Shown piece by piece: positions 25,995 through 36,125 of a DNA stretch of 64,000 nt; position 1 is the first letter of the stretch; each line of letters starts with the position of its first letter. The notes beneath the pieces are model-generated. The model was not told where the DNA came from. It did no database searches and saw nothing but the letters and a program-made list of their open reading frames with translations. The DNA is from Leptospira biflexa serovar Patoc strain 'Patoc 1 (Paris)' (GTDB lineage Bacteria; Spirochaetota; Leptospiria; Leptospirales; Leptospiraceae): positions 372,001-436,000 of the forward strand of contig NC_010602.1 in assembly GCF_000017685.1 (NCBI RefSeq), in the 5' to 3' direction. A program made the position numbers and the translations under genes.

Positions 25995-28760
25995 ATGAGT
26001 ATGCACTCTTTAGATGATAGGATGAATTATTTTTTCCGGAAAATAGGTGCATTTTTATTTGTTTTAGTCGTTTATTGTATCTCGGGAAAGCTCAGCTTAT
26101 ATCTTTCTTCGATTGATGGATACAGCACTCCCGTTTGGCCTCCTGCTGGTATTGCACTTGGATTTGTTTTAATTTTTGGTAATCGTATATGGTTTGCATT
26201 ATTTTTAGCAGCTTACTTTACCAATACACATTTTTCAGATCCAACCTTCAGTTTGTACAAATCGATTATAAATAATCCACAAAATCTTTTTATTTCGTTT
26301 GGGAACTCCATCTCCGCTTTGTTTGGTGGATATTTATTAAAAAGATTTTCTGACTCAAAATTGAATATTTTTTCTGTAAAGGATTTATTATCTTTTTTTG
26401 TATTAGCTGGTCCTGCTGCTGCCATTGTTTCTTCCATCATCGGGAGTTTTTCCCTTTTGGTGTTTGGAATCATTTATAGAGATTTTTTGTTTCAAACTTG
26501 GTTTACTTGGTGGTTAGGTGATTCGATTGGAATCATTATTTTTACACCTATCATCATTTTGACATACAAATGGTTTTTAAAGGAAGAAACAGGAATGCGA
26601 TTGATCCTATTTGCTTCTGCGACCGTCGGAACATTTGCTTTGACTATTACCATTTTTTTTGTGACTCGAAATTGGGAAAAAGAATTCATTCAATACCGAA
26701 TCAAGTCTGATGGACAAATCATTTCTTCGGAAATTGAGAATCGAATTTTTGAAAATTTGAGAGTTGTAAAGTCTTTAGGATCGTTTCTTTCCTTACAAAA
26801 TAATTTGAGCAAAAAAGAATTTGAATCATATGCAAAATCAATCTTAGATGAAACTGAAAGTGTGACTGCACTCTCTTGGAATCTAAACATTCCTCATTCC
26901 AAACGCAGTTTGTATGAAGCTAAATTGAAGAATGATTATCCAAATTCTATCGGAATTCATACGAGTGAAGAATCTGATATAAAAGTTTCGCCAACTAAGG
27001 ATCAATATATTTTTATTCGTTTCATTTATCCGTTGATTGAAAATCAATCGGCAATTGGATATGATGTTTTTTCAAATCCAGTCAGGCGAAATGCATTAAC
27101 AAAAGCGATAGAAACGAACAATTTAGAGATCACAGGAAAAGTGAAACTCATTCAAAATGATTCTGATAATACAGGTTTTTTGGTTTTTTATCCAATCAAA
27201 ACAAAAGATGGGGAAATTGGGTTTGCGACAGCCATTATCAAAATCAGTACCATCATCAAAAAATCTTTAATTGGTAGTGATCAAAATAATTTATGTGTTC
27301 AGATTCTAGAAGGTGATTCACTACATTCCGACGAAGTTTATAATCGAAACTGCATTGCCTCACAAGAAAGAATATTTTCAGAATTTTCCCATATTCACCA
27401 AACTAAAATTGGGAGTCATTTATTTACATTTAAGATCGTAGCAACACAAGACTATTTTGAAAAGAACCTAACGAATGCTTCCCGTTTTATTCTTATCATT
27501 TCATCTTTTTTAACAGGTTTACTCGGGATTCTGATGCTTATAATTCTTGGAAAAGAAAAAAGTATCCAAGAAATCGTAGAGAAACGAACGTTTGAGTTAG
27601 AAAAAGCAAACAGAGTCAAATCAGAATTTTTAGCCAACATGAGCCATGAAATTCGAACACCCATGAATGGAGTACTCGGAATGTTGACTTTATTAGAAGA
27701 AACGAATGTTGACATTGAACAAAAAGATTATTTAGACAATGCTAAAAAATCCGTTTTATCGCTTCTCACTATCATTAATGATATTTTGGATGTATCTAAA
27801 TTAGAAAATCATAAATTAGAAATTTTACCTACAGATACAAATGTTTACAAACTCTGTCGTGACATTCAGTTATTGTTTCAATCTGATGTGATCGATAAGA
27901 ACTTAAAGTTAAATTTAGATTTTACAATTGAAGATACCAATTTACATATTCTCGTAGATGAAAATCGATTGAGACAGGTACTAAATAATTTAATTAGCAA
28001 TGCACTCAAATTCACACCAAGTGGTATCATTACTTTGGCTGTCAAATTAGACCCAAGTAGAAATTTCATCGAATTTTGTGTTCATGACACGGGAATTGGA
28101 ATTTCAGAGGAAAATATAAAACGTTTGTTTGACCGGTTTGTTCAATTGGAAGATGCTAGGACCAAACGTTTTGAAGGCGCTGGTCTTGGTTTATACATTT
28201 CAAAACAATTAGTCAATTTGATGGGTGGTGAGATAAAAGTTGAAAGTATTTTAAATATCGGATCTACTTTTAAGTTTACAATTCCATTCCATCAGGTTGC
28301 CATTCCAGAGCAAAGTATCAAAAGAATTGAATCGCAAGAAACCTTTAATTTAAAAAACATAAATGTTTTGGTTGCTGAAGACAATCTTCTCAATCAAAAA
28401 TTTGTTCGAAAAGTTTTAGAGAAGGAAAAAGTAAATGTAACAATTGCATCCAATGGAAAAGAAACCATTCAACTTTTGGATGCTTCGCTTTCCGAAGGAA
28501 CAATCAAATATGATTTGATATTAATGGACATTCAAATGCCTGAGTTAGATGGTTTGGAAACGACCATTCGAATCCGAAAACGAAAGGATGATTACCAAAA
28601 CATTCCCATCATAGCCCTTACGGCTAATAATATGGATTCTCAAATCCAAGAATACTTAGAGAACGGAATGGACGATTGTGTGAAAAAACCTATCATCTTG
28701 TCAGAACTGCTTAATTCGATTTATAAAATTTTTTCAAAATCAAACAATATTAAACCGTAA
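25995..28760 (+). CDS. MASE1 hybrid sensor histidine kinase / response regulator
   Basis: Hybrid kinase of 921 residues. Residues 10-235 form a MASE1 membrane sensor ([20 protein letters not shown]). Residues 240-490 are an extracytoplasmic CHASE-like domain. A final TM follows near 495-515. HisKA has H551 ([12 protein letters not shown]), the ATPase domain has [16 protein letters not shown] and [12 protein letters not shown], and the C-terminal receiver has D845 ([13 protein letters not shown]). Signals are phosphorelayed to unknown partners. MASE1 ligands are largely unknown. A start at 26001 is equally possible. Confidence 0.9.
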   Translation: MSMHSLDDRMNYFFRKIGAFLFVLVVYCISGKLSLYLSSIDGYSTPVWPPAGIALGFVLIFGNRIWFALFLAAYFTNTHFSDPTFSLYKSIINNPQNLFISFGNSISALFGGYLLKRFSDSKLNIFSVKDLLSFFVLAGPAAAIVSSIIGSFSLLVFGIIYRDFLFQTWFTWWLGDSIGIIIFTPIIILTYKWFLKEETGMRLILFASATVGTFALTITIFFVTRNWEKEFIQYRIKSDGQIISSEIENRIFENLRVVKSLGSFLSLQNNLSKKEFESYAKSILDETESVTALSWNLNIPHSKRSLYEAKLKNDYPNSIGIHTSEESDIKVSPTKDQYIFIRFIYPLIENQSAIGYDVFSNPVRRNALTKAIETNNLEITGKVKLIQNDSDNTGFLVFYPIKTKDGEIGFATAIIKISTIIKKSLIGSDQNNLCVQILEGDSLHSDEVYNRNCIASQERIFSEFSHIHQTKIGSHLFTFKIVATQDYFEKNLTNASRFILIISSFLTGLLGILMLIILGKEKSIQEIVEKRTFELEKANRVKSEFLANMSHEIRTPMNGVLGMLTLLEETNVDIEQKDYLDNAKKSVLSLLTIINDILDVSKLENHKLEILPTDTNVYKLCRDIQLLFQSDVIDKNLKLNLDFTIEDTNLHILVDENRLRQVLNNLISNALKFTPSGIITLAVKLDPSRNFIEFCVHDTGIGISEENIKRLFDRFVQLEDARTKRFEGAGLGLYISKQLVNLMGGEIKVESILNIGSTFKFTIPFHQVAIPEQSIKRIESQETFNLKNINVLVAEDNLLNQKFVRKVLEKEKVNVTIASNGKETIQLLDASLSEGTIKYDLILMDIQMPELDGLETTIRIRKRKDDYQNIPIIALTANNMDSQIQEYLENGMDDCVKKPIILSELLNSIYKIFSKSNNIKP

Positions 28761-29286
28761 GGGAAGATCGAAATCCGCGGACGGCATAGTACGATTCGGC
28801 TCCATTATGATATAAAAAAACTGTCCCGTATCGATAGTCGCAAAAGATTGCTCCACCTAATTTACGTATGGAGGTTGGTGTCTCAATCCAACTTGATGTT
28901 TTTTTGTCGAATTCACCTAACGTTTGTAGATAACGATACTCTTCTTCGTTTAAGATTTTAGTACCCATCGTTTTTGCAAACTCGATGGCACTACTCTTGG
29001 GTTTGTGTTCTTTTCTCGATTGGAGGGCTTCTTTGTCATAACAGAAACTCCTTCGTCCACTTGGTGATTCCGCAGAACAATCATAGAAGGTAAAACTATT
29101 ATTTTTTTTATCAAAGAGCACGACATCTGGCTCACCACCTGATTCTTCCATTTTGATAAGGGACTTTATTTTATCTGGATTTTTTTTGAGTTTCTCTTCC
29201 ACAGCATCCCATTTGATTCCTTTGTGTCGGTTAGGATGGCTTTCAAATCTTTCCTTTAAAATGAGAAGGAGTGTATCTTGGTTCAT
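28750..29286 (-). CDS. DUF4256 family protein
   Basis: Cytoplasmic protein of 178 residues that matches the DUF4256 pattern: LLLILKERFESHPNRHKGI, MEESGGEPDVVLFDKK, FYDCSAESPSGRRSFCYDKE, KPKSSAIEFAKTMGTKIL and the C-terminal FLYHNGAESYYAVRGFR. The function of the family is unknown. The last 11 bp overlap the end of the convergent hybrid kinase gene. Confidence 0.88.
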   Translation of the reverse strand: MNQDTLLLILKERFESHPNRHKGIKWDAVEEKLKKNPDKIKSLIKMEESGGEPDVVLFDKKNNSFTFYDCSAESPSGRRSFCYDKEALQSRKEHKPKSSAIEFAKTMGTKILNEEEYRYLQTLGEFDKKTSSWIETPTSIRKLGGAIFCDYRYGTVFLYHNGAESYYAVRGFRSSLTV

Positions 29287-29518
29287 AAGATTTCGTACTT
29301 CGGATTAAGATTGGATCAAGACCAGCGGACAACTAGATCTCTGAAACTATATTGTATTTTACTAATTGTTTACGTTTTAGGCAACTCTAAAAGACCATTT
29401 CTACGTTAGGGTAACCTAATTTTTTTACTGTTCCCTAGGATTTTAGAATGACAGCCAAAATCCGTTTTATGTATGTTTGACGGTAGTGATGGATTAGCGT
29501 TACTTTGCTAAATTTGAT
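29287..29518. other. Intergenic region with two inverted repeats
   Basis: No gene seen. TTTTAG-N6-CTAAAA at 29375-29392 and TTAGG-N4-CCTAA at 29406-29419 are perfect inverted repeats upstream of two divergent genes. They could be operators or hairpins; nothing identifies the binding protein. Confidence 0.5.
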
Positions 29519-30880
29519 ATGATATTGAAATACTTTTTTCTTTTTCTGTGTTTATTTAGTTTCAATGCCTGTTTGCTCAATCAAATTGTCCAACGTTTGT
29601 TATGTTATGAAAAGGAAAATAATTCACTTGATAACCCCCTCACTTTGGCATTACTTGCCAATCAGAGTTCCTTTATAGAACTGAATCGGAGTTAGGCCGG
29701 CATTCGAAAAGGGGCTTCTTTACAATTATCCGCTCAATATTTTGCTTTTGGACAAAACATAAATTCTAGTTTCCAATGGTCAACTAGCGATCCGAATGTT
29801 GCCACAGTTGATGGCACAGGCTTTGTGCAAGGGATTGGAAATGGAAAAGTTTCGATCATTGCAACTTCTAGTGATGGACGGGCCCGGGCAGAAAGTAAGA
29901 TCACCGTTTATTCTGGGTATGTGTATTCAACATTGAATCTTGCGAATCGAGTTGGTCATTTAACAATGGATGATGATACTGGCGTTCTGACGGCGAATTT
30001 GACAACTGCTCTCCTTCCTATGAGTGATCCGAATGGAATCACAACAGACCCAGCTGGAAAATTTTTATACACAGGAGATTTCCAAAGTGGAAACATATCC
30101 TTGTTTTCGATCAACCAAAGTACTGGAGAATTAACAGCAAACGGAAATTTTCCCGCAGGGATCAATCCTCGAAATTTATTGGTGACTCCTGATGGTAAGT
30201 ATTTGTATCTCGCTGCAGAAGGTTCTCAATCCATTCGTACCTATTCAATCAATGGAGATGGCACTTTGAATTTTTTGAATTCGTTTCCAACGACCATTGG
30301 GCATTCACAAATTCAAATCTCCAGAGACGGAAATTATATTTTTTATTTAAGTCCAACTCTAACAGAACTCGTATCGTATCGAATTAATTATATTGATGGA
30401 GGTTTAACATTGGTAGGAACGAGTCCATCATTTGCAAATGATGGTTCAGGAAATGTTTCCACTCATCCCAATGGCAATTTTTTGTATGTGGGTTCCTATC
30501 CTTCCATGACCATTTTAAGTTTTGATCGTAATACTGGAAACATGGGTCTGGTGGATTCGGTCGCTCATTCTATGGGGATCAATGGTTCTGCCATTCATCC
30601 AAATGGTCTCTTTTATTATACAGTTAATATCAATCACGAATCAATTTCATGTTATCGGATCGACCCTAATACAGGAAAAATTTCCTTGTTTCAAACGATC
30701 AATGGATTTGTTGGGAGTAGCTTACGTTTTCTTATCATTGATCCAACTGGTAGGTTTGCGTATCTAGCAGATAGTAATGGACAACTAAAACATTTTAGTA
30801 TCAATCAAATGAATGGTGAACTCACATTAATTGGGTCTGTCAATCCAGGTGGTGTCCAATGGAATTTGGTGTTTTTATAA
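29519..30880 (+). pseudogene. Surface lipoprotein with Big_2 domain and lactonase-like beta-propeller, premature stop
   Basis: Starting at ATG 29519 the frame gives a lipoprotein signal (YFFLFLCLFSFNACLLNQ). It then stops at TAG 29693-29695 (codon 59), right before an Ig-like Big_2 domain (ASLQLSAQYFAFG, SSFQWSTSDPNVATVDGTGF, ATSSDGRARAESKITVY). The same frame continues to 30880 with seven-bladed YncE/6-phosphogluconolactonase-like repeats, such as GNISLFSINQSTGELT and TPDGKYLYLAAEGSQSI. One base change breaks an otherwise intact gene of about 453 codons. It could be a sequencing error. Re-initiation at GTG 29825 would lack export signals. Confidence 0.8.
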
Positions 30881-30970
30881 TAATGGTTTACTTTGTGATT
30901 CGAGACATTCGCAATTCGCCTTCCTTTGCAAATTGTTTGAACCAATCCATTTCTTAATCAAATCGATCCA

Positions 30971-31951
30971 TCAAATTTCCGTTCGGATCCTTAGATTTTC
31001 TTTGATGATATAGTCTTCAAATTCTTTTTCATAAATTTTTATCTTTTGCGTAATCTCTTTTTGTGTTTGTAATAGGTTTGGATATTTTTCAAGAGTAAAT
31101 GTTTCGGGATTGATGATCTCTTCCGATTCTTTTTGTTCAATATCGTAAACCAATTGGTCAAGTAAAACACGGTAAGTGAAGTAAAATGCTAGAATCTCCA
31201 TTTTGATTTCTTGTTCTTTTAAGGATGGAATGGAATCATACTTTGCAATTAGATTTTGACCGATTTGATTCAATGAATTTACTTTTGTTTCGATTGAATC
31301 CTTTGAATCGCGGATATCTAAAAACGAATGTAGTAGAGGCAAACTTGCAATTTGATTGATCAAAATGATTTTGGACATTCCTGTTTTTTCAAAATCATCG
31401 ATCAAAAATGATTCAAATTTTGTTAACCTGATCTTTTGGGTTACTAAATAATTTTGAATGAAAAGAGATTCGATCGCGTATGCATCTGCTTCAAATAATG
31501 CCTTTACGATTCGATTGTTTTTATAAAAAAGAAAATACCTTTGACTATTGAAAAAATCGTAAGCATGAGTGAATTCATGCACCAATGCGGAATAAAAAAT
31601 GCTTGGGTTTTTATCAAACAAATCTAAAAAATAAGTTCCGATCACAATGGCAGGTTTTTTGTTTTCATTGTAAAAATCTACAAAACCCATTGCTGATAAA
31701 TCTTGGTTTGCATTCATATCAATCAAAAATGTAATTTCACCTTTAATGGCTTGTCCCATCATAAAGTTGACTTTTTGTTCTACTAAATCATGTTTTTTAG
31801 GTGAAGATTTAAAAACAGTTTCGAACTGAGTGATTGCGTTCCTTAAAATCGGTTCGTAATCACTCAGCGTTTTTTGTTTGGTTGTCTCACCAAACAAAAG
31901 GTTTGGTACTAAAAAAGTGAATAGAATGAATGAGTATGTGAATTGTTTCAT
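30971..31951 (-). CDS. Exported HExxH putative metalloprotease
   Basis: Protein of 326 residues with signal peptide MKQFTYSFILFTFLVPNLLFG. A zinc-type motif is seen as H125-E126-F-T-H129 (ALVHEFTHAYDFF), with a possible third ligand in ALFEADAYAIE about 25-30 residues later. No closer family was recognised. It may be a secreted or periplasmic peptidase. It is followed on the minus strand by no further gene; upstream lies another exported protein, 57 bp away. Confidence 0.65.
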   Translation of the reverse strand: MKQFTYSFILFTFLVPNLLFGETTKQKTLSDYEPILRNAITQFETVFKSSPKKHDLVEQKVNFMMGQAIKGEITFLIDMNANQDLSAMGFVDFYNENKKPAIVIGTYFLDLFDKNPSIFYSALVHEFTHAYDFFNSQRYFLFYKNNRIVKALFEADAYAIESLFIQNYLVTQKIRLTKFESFLIDDFEKTGMSKIILINQIASLPLLHSFLDIRDSKDSIETKVNSLNQIGQNLIAKYDSIPSLKEQEIKMEILAFYFTYRVLLDQLVYDIEQKESEEIINPETFTLEKYPNLLQTQKEITQKIKIYEKEFEDYIIKENLRIRTEI

Positions 31952-32008
31952 ATGATTCCTATGCCTATCGTTAATTTTATTTATTTGCCAAAATATTTTC
32001 TAAAAATT

Positions 32009-32896
32009 TCACTCTTGGGTATCAACAGAGTTTTCAATATTCATTTCTTTTAGAGTCCAACCTTCGTAACTTTTCAAAAAAAATAAGTGAATGGTTTCCT
32101 CTCCCAATTTAAACTTTAGGTATTTTCCAAAAATGAATTGTTTCTCATTTTTAAGATCGAGGGATTCTATGATCTCTTTGGGATTCAGGTTAGCTAAAGA
32201 GTTCGGTTGATGGAAGAATCGATTCGTGATTTCATTTTTTGAGCTTAAAAAAGTAATTGGATTTCCAACGATTTTATACTCTTTTTTGTCTTTTTCTTTT
32301 AAGACAAAATTTTGATCGAGTAATTGTGATATTTGGTATAAATCGTTACCTTGTAAGATTTTAAAAGTGGATGGAATCTCTAATGAATCTGATACAACGG
32401 CAGTCCCTTTGAAAGAAAGTTTAATACTCGTTACTTTTTGATTCTGAACTTCGATACTAAAATTCCTGGAAGTATCGTAGGAGTAATATTGAATTTGTTT
32501 TAATTCTTCCTTTGTTTGTTCATCATAAGCACTACGAATTTCATCTGGTTTTCCAAAGGTAGAAATCACTTTTTGGACCTCATCACCTAAATTGATATCG
32601 TTCAATCCGAAATGTTTTGGATTTTTGTTCCCTTGGATTTGGATGGCCCAAACTAAATCTGGCCTTTTATTTTCAGATTCTACGACCAAAATATGTTCAT
32701 CTAATTTGAATGCATCGTAGCTGTAACCATCTTCAAATGTGTGAGATTTAAATGGTTTTCCATAAATTTCTGTAACTAAACTTCGTTTTTGGCCAAGTTT
32801 GATTCCATACATCATAAATAGTTTTGATTCGCCGAATAAGGAAAAGGGAATGATGATGAATAATAGGAAAGATAGGATTGAATTGTTTGGTTTCAT
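32009..32896 (-). CDS. Exported hypothetical protein, 295 aa
   Basis: Signal peptide MKPNNSILSFLLFIIIPFSLFG, then a strand-rich body. Two similar segments (YGIKLGQKRSLVTEIYGKPF and GLNDINLGDEVQKVISTFGK) read like paired repeats that begin with 'G..LG....V...yGkP', a pattern shared with SmpA/BamE-like and other periplasmic proteins. No function can be assigned. It lies directly upstream of the HExxH gene and may be its operon partner. Confidence 0.6.
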   Translation of the reverse strand: MKPNNSILSFLLFIIIPFSLFGESKLFMMYGIKLGQKRSLVTEIYGKPFKSHTFEDGYSYDAFKLDEHILVVESENKRPDLVWAIQIQGNKNPKHFGLNDINLGDEVQKVISTFGKPDEIRSAYDEQTKEELKQIQYYSYDTSRNFSIEVQNQKVTSIKLSFKGTAVVSDSLEIPSTFKILQGNDLYQISQLLDQNFVLKEKDKKEYKIVGNPITFLSSKNEITNRFFHQPNSLANLNPKEIIESLDLKNEKQFIFGKYLKFKLGEETIHLFFLKSYEGWTLKEMNIENSVDTQE

Positions 32897-32918
32897 TTGA
32901 TTTCTCTTGTGTTGATTG

Positions 32919-33284
32919 TTAAGGTGATCTTAAAATTTTTTCTAATGATTTGCCTTTCGCAAGTTCATCGACTAATTTATCCAAATAACGAACCTTTCGA
33001 GTCAATGGGTTTTCAATGTCTTCGATACGATAACCACAAATCATTCCTTTTATGAGAGATGCATGTTCATTTAATTTTGCTTTGGCGAAAAAAGTTTCAA
33101 ATGTCACATTCTCTTTTATCATTTCTTTGATTTTCTTTTCATCAAAGGAAGTGAGCCATTTGATCACTTGGTTTAATTCTTCTACAGTCCTTCCCTTATT
33201 TTGTATCTTGGTTACATATAGTGGATACACTTTTGCAAAAGTCATCTTAGCCATTTTATCATGGTGTTCTTTCGTTGGTTCCAA
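32919..33284 (-). CDS. DUF2200 family protein
   Basis: Small cytoplasmic protein of 121 residues matching DUF2200: HHDKMAKMTFAKVYPLYVTK, GRTVEELNQVIKWLTSFDEK, ASLIKGMICGYRIEDIENPL and MRKVRYLDKLVDELAKGKSL-like ends. The function is unknown, though members are widespread in Gram-positive and spirochaetal genomes. It follows the RibD-like reductase gene by 2 bp, so the two are co-transcribed. Confidence 0.88.
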   Translation of the reverse strand: MEPTKEHHDKMAKMTFAKVYPLYVTKIQNKGRTVEELNQVIKWLTSFDEKKIKEMIKENVTFETFFAKAKLNEHASLIKGMICGYRIEDIENPLTRKVRYLDKLVDELAKGKSLEKILRSP

Positions 33285-33286
33285 TG

Positions 33287-33850
33287 TTATATCTCTCTGC
33301 GTGTTTGGTAATGGAGAGCGGTGTTACCAGAAGGGAAGGTTTTGGAACTCACCAAATCCAATCGAAGTGTTTTATCTAAGGTATGATTCGAAAAGAGTCG
33401 CGGGCCTTTTCCAACGATTACAGGATGGATCACAATCCTATATTCATCAATCAAACCGAAGTTTGAAAGTTGTGAGGCAAGACTTAAACTTCCAATACAA
33501 ATATCCTTTCCTGGTTGTTTTTTGAGATGAGCCACTTCCTCTTCCAAAGGCCTTGTGGCAAGAGTTGTATTGGGATCATCTACTTTTGCTATGGTTTGGG
33601 AAAATAAGATTTTTTCCAGAGAAGTGAAGACCTTCGCAAACTCATTGCTAAGTTGCGACATGGATTGGTTTTTCGCAACTTCAGGCCAAAAAGGAACCAT
33701 GAGTTCGTACGTGGTTCGGCCATAAAGGATTTCACTCGAATTTTGTAAAATTTGCATGAAATATTCGTGCAATGCTTCATCCGCATTCATATCGGCATGA
33801 CCAAAAAATCCATCTGCTGAGGCATTGATCCCAAAGATAACCTTTCTCAT
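33287..33850 (-). CDS. Dihydrofolate reductase / RibD C-terminal family protein
   Basis: NADPH-binding reductase-like protein of 187 residues. The opening [16 protein letters not shown] and the later [20 protein letters not shown] are typical of the RibD_C/YyaP group. [20 protein letters not shown] and [18 protein letters not shown] contain the cofactor-loop glycines. The substrate is unknown; these proteins are not true folate enzymes by default. It is upstream of the DUF2200 gene. Confidence 0.87.
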   Translation of the reverse strand: MRKVIFGINASADGFFGHADMNADEALHEYFMQILQNSSEILYGRTTYELMVPFWPEVAKNQSMSQLSNEFAKVFTSLEKILFSQTIAKVDDPNTTLATRPLEEEVAHLKKQPGKDICIGSLSLASQLSNFGLIDEYRIVIHPVIVGKGPRLFSNHTLDKTLRLDLVSSKTFPSGNTALHYQTRREI

Positions 33851-34003
33851 TCGCCTTTTTCTAATAGGTTAGGTTGGGTTTGGAAGTACAATTTGCCTGA
33901 GAATGGAGGTGGTTTGGGAAAATTTAGATAGGCAAAGGCGTGAAACAATTGTTTGACTTATGAGCCAATTGCCATCAATTTAAGTTTTGAATTTTGAAAA
34001 TTG

Positions 34004-34447
34004 TTACGTAAAGAAGGCCATTCCCCAAAAAACCAAACCCAGAAAGAGACAGAGTGGGTTATAAATCCGCTTTGTATAATACACAAAGATCGGTTTCCAA
34101 TGTTTGGTGACAAAAGGAAGGTATCCAAGGACACCTCGTAACGTAAAAACAATAGCGACAAAATACATTATATAGCGTATACCATTTGTCATTTGAGGAT
34201 GTATCAAAAAAGGGACTCGATAGATCCAAACAATGGGCAAAATGGAAAAGAGAATCAAAAACACAGCGACAAAAAAACAACTGAAGGCCGACGGGAACTG
34301 ATTTCCTTTTCCAAAGACTAAATCAATTAATTCTTGTTTGTTTTTCCCTGGCCATAACCCTCCTAAACCCCAATAGATGTGGATCAAAGATAGGGAAAAA
34401 AGGAGTAGGGAGGTTGTGATACTAAGGCTAAAGTAGGTGAGTTCCAT
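34004..34447 (-). CDS. DUF3995 membrane protein
   Basis: Four-helix membrane protein of 147 residues. The DUF3995 signature HIYWGLGGLWPGKN lies after the first helix, followed by a loop with GNQFPSAFSCFFVAVFLIL and a C-terminal GYLPFVTKHWKPIFVYYT and RIYNPLCLFLGL. The function is unknown. Stands alone between the reductase and esterase genes. Confidence 0.85.
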   Translation of the reverse strand: MELTYFSLSITTSLLLFSLSLIHIYWGLGGLWPGKNKQELIDLVFGKGNQFPSAFSCFFVAVFLILFSILPIVWIYRVPFLIHPQMTNGIRYIMYFVAIVFTLRGVLGYLPFVTKHWKPIFVYYTKRIYNPLCLFLGLVFWGMAFFT

Positions 34448-34526
34448 GTTGAATGATTGTTATGTTGTCATTTAAAAATTGAAATCGTTAGATGAAATAA
34501 AACTTTAACCCAAAGAGAACCGAGGA

Positions 34527-35636
34527 TTAGTTTACGGTTAAAGTTTGTTTTGTGACTATGAATTGAAAAGCATTTTCCGATAAAGATTTACCATTAATCG
34601 TAGCGGACCATGCACTATGACCTTCTCCCACAAGAGGATTAAATTCATAGGATGCTCCTGTGGCAATGTAGGCATCTCGGAGTGCCTCCGCTTGTGAAAA
34701 GGGAACATCGGCATCAAGTGTGCCATGGACAATACTAATGGGTGGGTCATTGGCATCAAATCTGGACTGGCCTGTAATTGTTTGTAAGTATGTCATATGT
34801 GTGATTCCACCCCAGTGGTCGATGACAGTATGAATGGTTGATCCTGCATTGAGATTGGTACTTAAAAGAGTGGTATCCACAAGAGTCAAGGTTTCATCTC
34901 GGAAATCATTTACATTTGTGATCCCAAGCATATTGGCTAAAAAGGATCCAGCTGATCCTCCGAGTGCTGTCATGTAATTTGTGTTAATACCATAAGTAGA
35001 TGCATTGGCATACAACCAACGAAGAGCTGCTTTTGCATCTCTTGCCGCAGGATACATCGCATAACTTTGTTGTCTTTCTGCAGGAGTAAGTGCCGCATTA
35101 TTTAATACATACGTTCCCCAGGCTGTTGAGAGTGTGCCATAAGCTGAAATCAGTCTGTAGTTGATCGAGATACAAACCCAACCACGACTTGTAAAATAAT
35201 TTGCCATCGATACGATGTTTGTATCATCTTTCGATCCAGTAGAGAACCCACCACCATGGATGAGGATCATGGCAGGACGGTTCCTTGGTGCATTCTCAGG
35301 TAAATATAAATCTAAACTTAAGTTGACGATGTTAGTTGTTGCAGATCCCCAATTGGAATGACTCAGTGCTTGTGCATACACATGAGTCGTTTTGGAAACA
35401 GAATAGGTTGTCATTGATCGAACAGTGGGAGGTGTATTGTAAGTACTTTGTTGGGAAAGTGTTTGCAATAATAAACCGGCAGAGATGAGTGAAGTGTTCT
35501 CTGAGTTTGTTTTACCATCGACATCCACTCCTACAAGGGAACACGAGAAAAACAAAACCATAACCAAACAAACGAACACAGAAGAAAAAGAACTTTTATG
35601 TGACTGACTGATTGGGAATCGATTCAATGGATTCAT
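34527..35636 (-). CDS. Alpha/beta-hydrolase lipoprotein (esterase-like)
   Basis: Lipoprotein of 369 residues with lipobox LFFSCS (C32). Carboxylesterase-type catalytic features are complete: oxyanion motif HGGG at 127-130, nucleophile S228 in GGSAG, acid D308 or D310 in HGTLDADVP, and H340 in GEGHSAW. The family resembles BD-FAE/acetyl-esterase proteins acting on short acyl esters. Predicted to be on the cell surface or in the periplasm. No operon partner. Confidence 0.87.
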   Translation of the reverse strand: MNPLNRFPISQSHKSSFSSVFVCLVMVLFFSCSLVGVDVDGKTNSENTSLISAGLLLQTLSQQSTYNTPPTVRSMTTYSVSKTTHVYAQALSHSNWGSATTNIVNLSLDLYLPENAPRNRPAMILIHGGGFSTGSKDDTNIVSMANYFTSRGWVCISINYRLISAYGTLSTAWGTYVLNNAALTPAERQQSYAMYPAARDAKAALRWLYANASTYGINTNYMTALGGSAGSFLANMLGITNVNDFRDETLTLVDTTLLSTNLNAGSTIHTVIDHWGGITHMTYLQTITGQSRFDANDPPISIVHGTLDADVPFSQAEALRDAYIATGASYEFNPLVGEGHSAWSATINGKSLSENAFQFIVTKQTLTVN

Positions 35637-35842
35637 ACCCTTCTTTCCTTTCGACTATGAATAACAGATCAGAAACCTATTTTCTCCTAAGAAATTCATT
35701 TATTTATTGGGACATGTCCTATGAGCGAAATGAATTGCCAATCCTCGGTTTTTGGTTTACACTTGAAAACAGATTTTATTGATCAGACATAAGCGAATGC
35801 AAACCGATTGAATCGCTTGGTACCAATTTGGAGGATTCTCAG

Positions 35843-36094
35843 ATGAATCAAAACCTAACAAAAATCATATTCTTAATTGCCTTGGTTTTGCTAACCGGTG
35901 TGACTTATGCGGGACCAGAAGCAAAAATGAAAAGTGAAACCTATCTTCCCAATGATCCAAACAAAAAGAAAGCTGGAGAAGAGTGTAAATCTTCCGATGA
36001 ATGTCAAAAACATCATGAGTGTAAAAGTGATGGTGAAAAAAATGTTTGTACAGAACCTCCAAGATCTAAACTACCACCGGGTGTTGTGACCTAA
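35843..36094 (+). CDS. Small exported Cys-rich protein
   Basis: Protein of 83 residues from the ATG at 35843, which has a strong GGAGG at 35830-35834. A signal peptide (KIIFLIALVLLTGVTYA) is followed by a mature part with four close cysteines (GEECKSSDECQKHHECKSDG, then NVCTEP), resembling short EGF- or dickkopf-like knots. Function unknown. It precedes the membrane protein gene by about 30 bp. Confidence 0.72.
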   Translation: MNQNLTKIIFLIALVLLTGVTYAGPEAKMKSETYLPNDPNKKKAGEECKSSDECQKHHECKSDGEKNVCTEPPRSKLPPGVVT

Positions 36095-36125
36095 ATTCTA
36101 TTAGGCATGGTCCATCCTATTTGTT

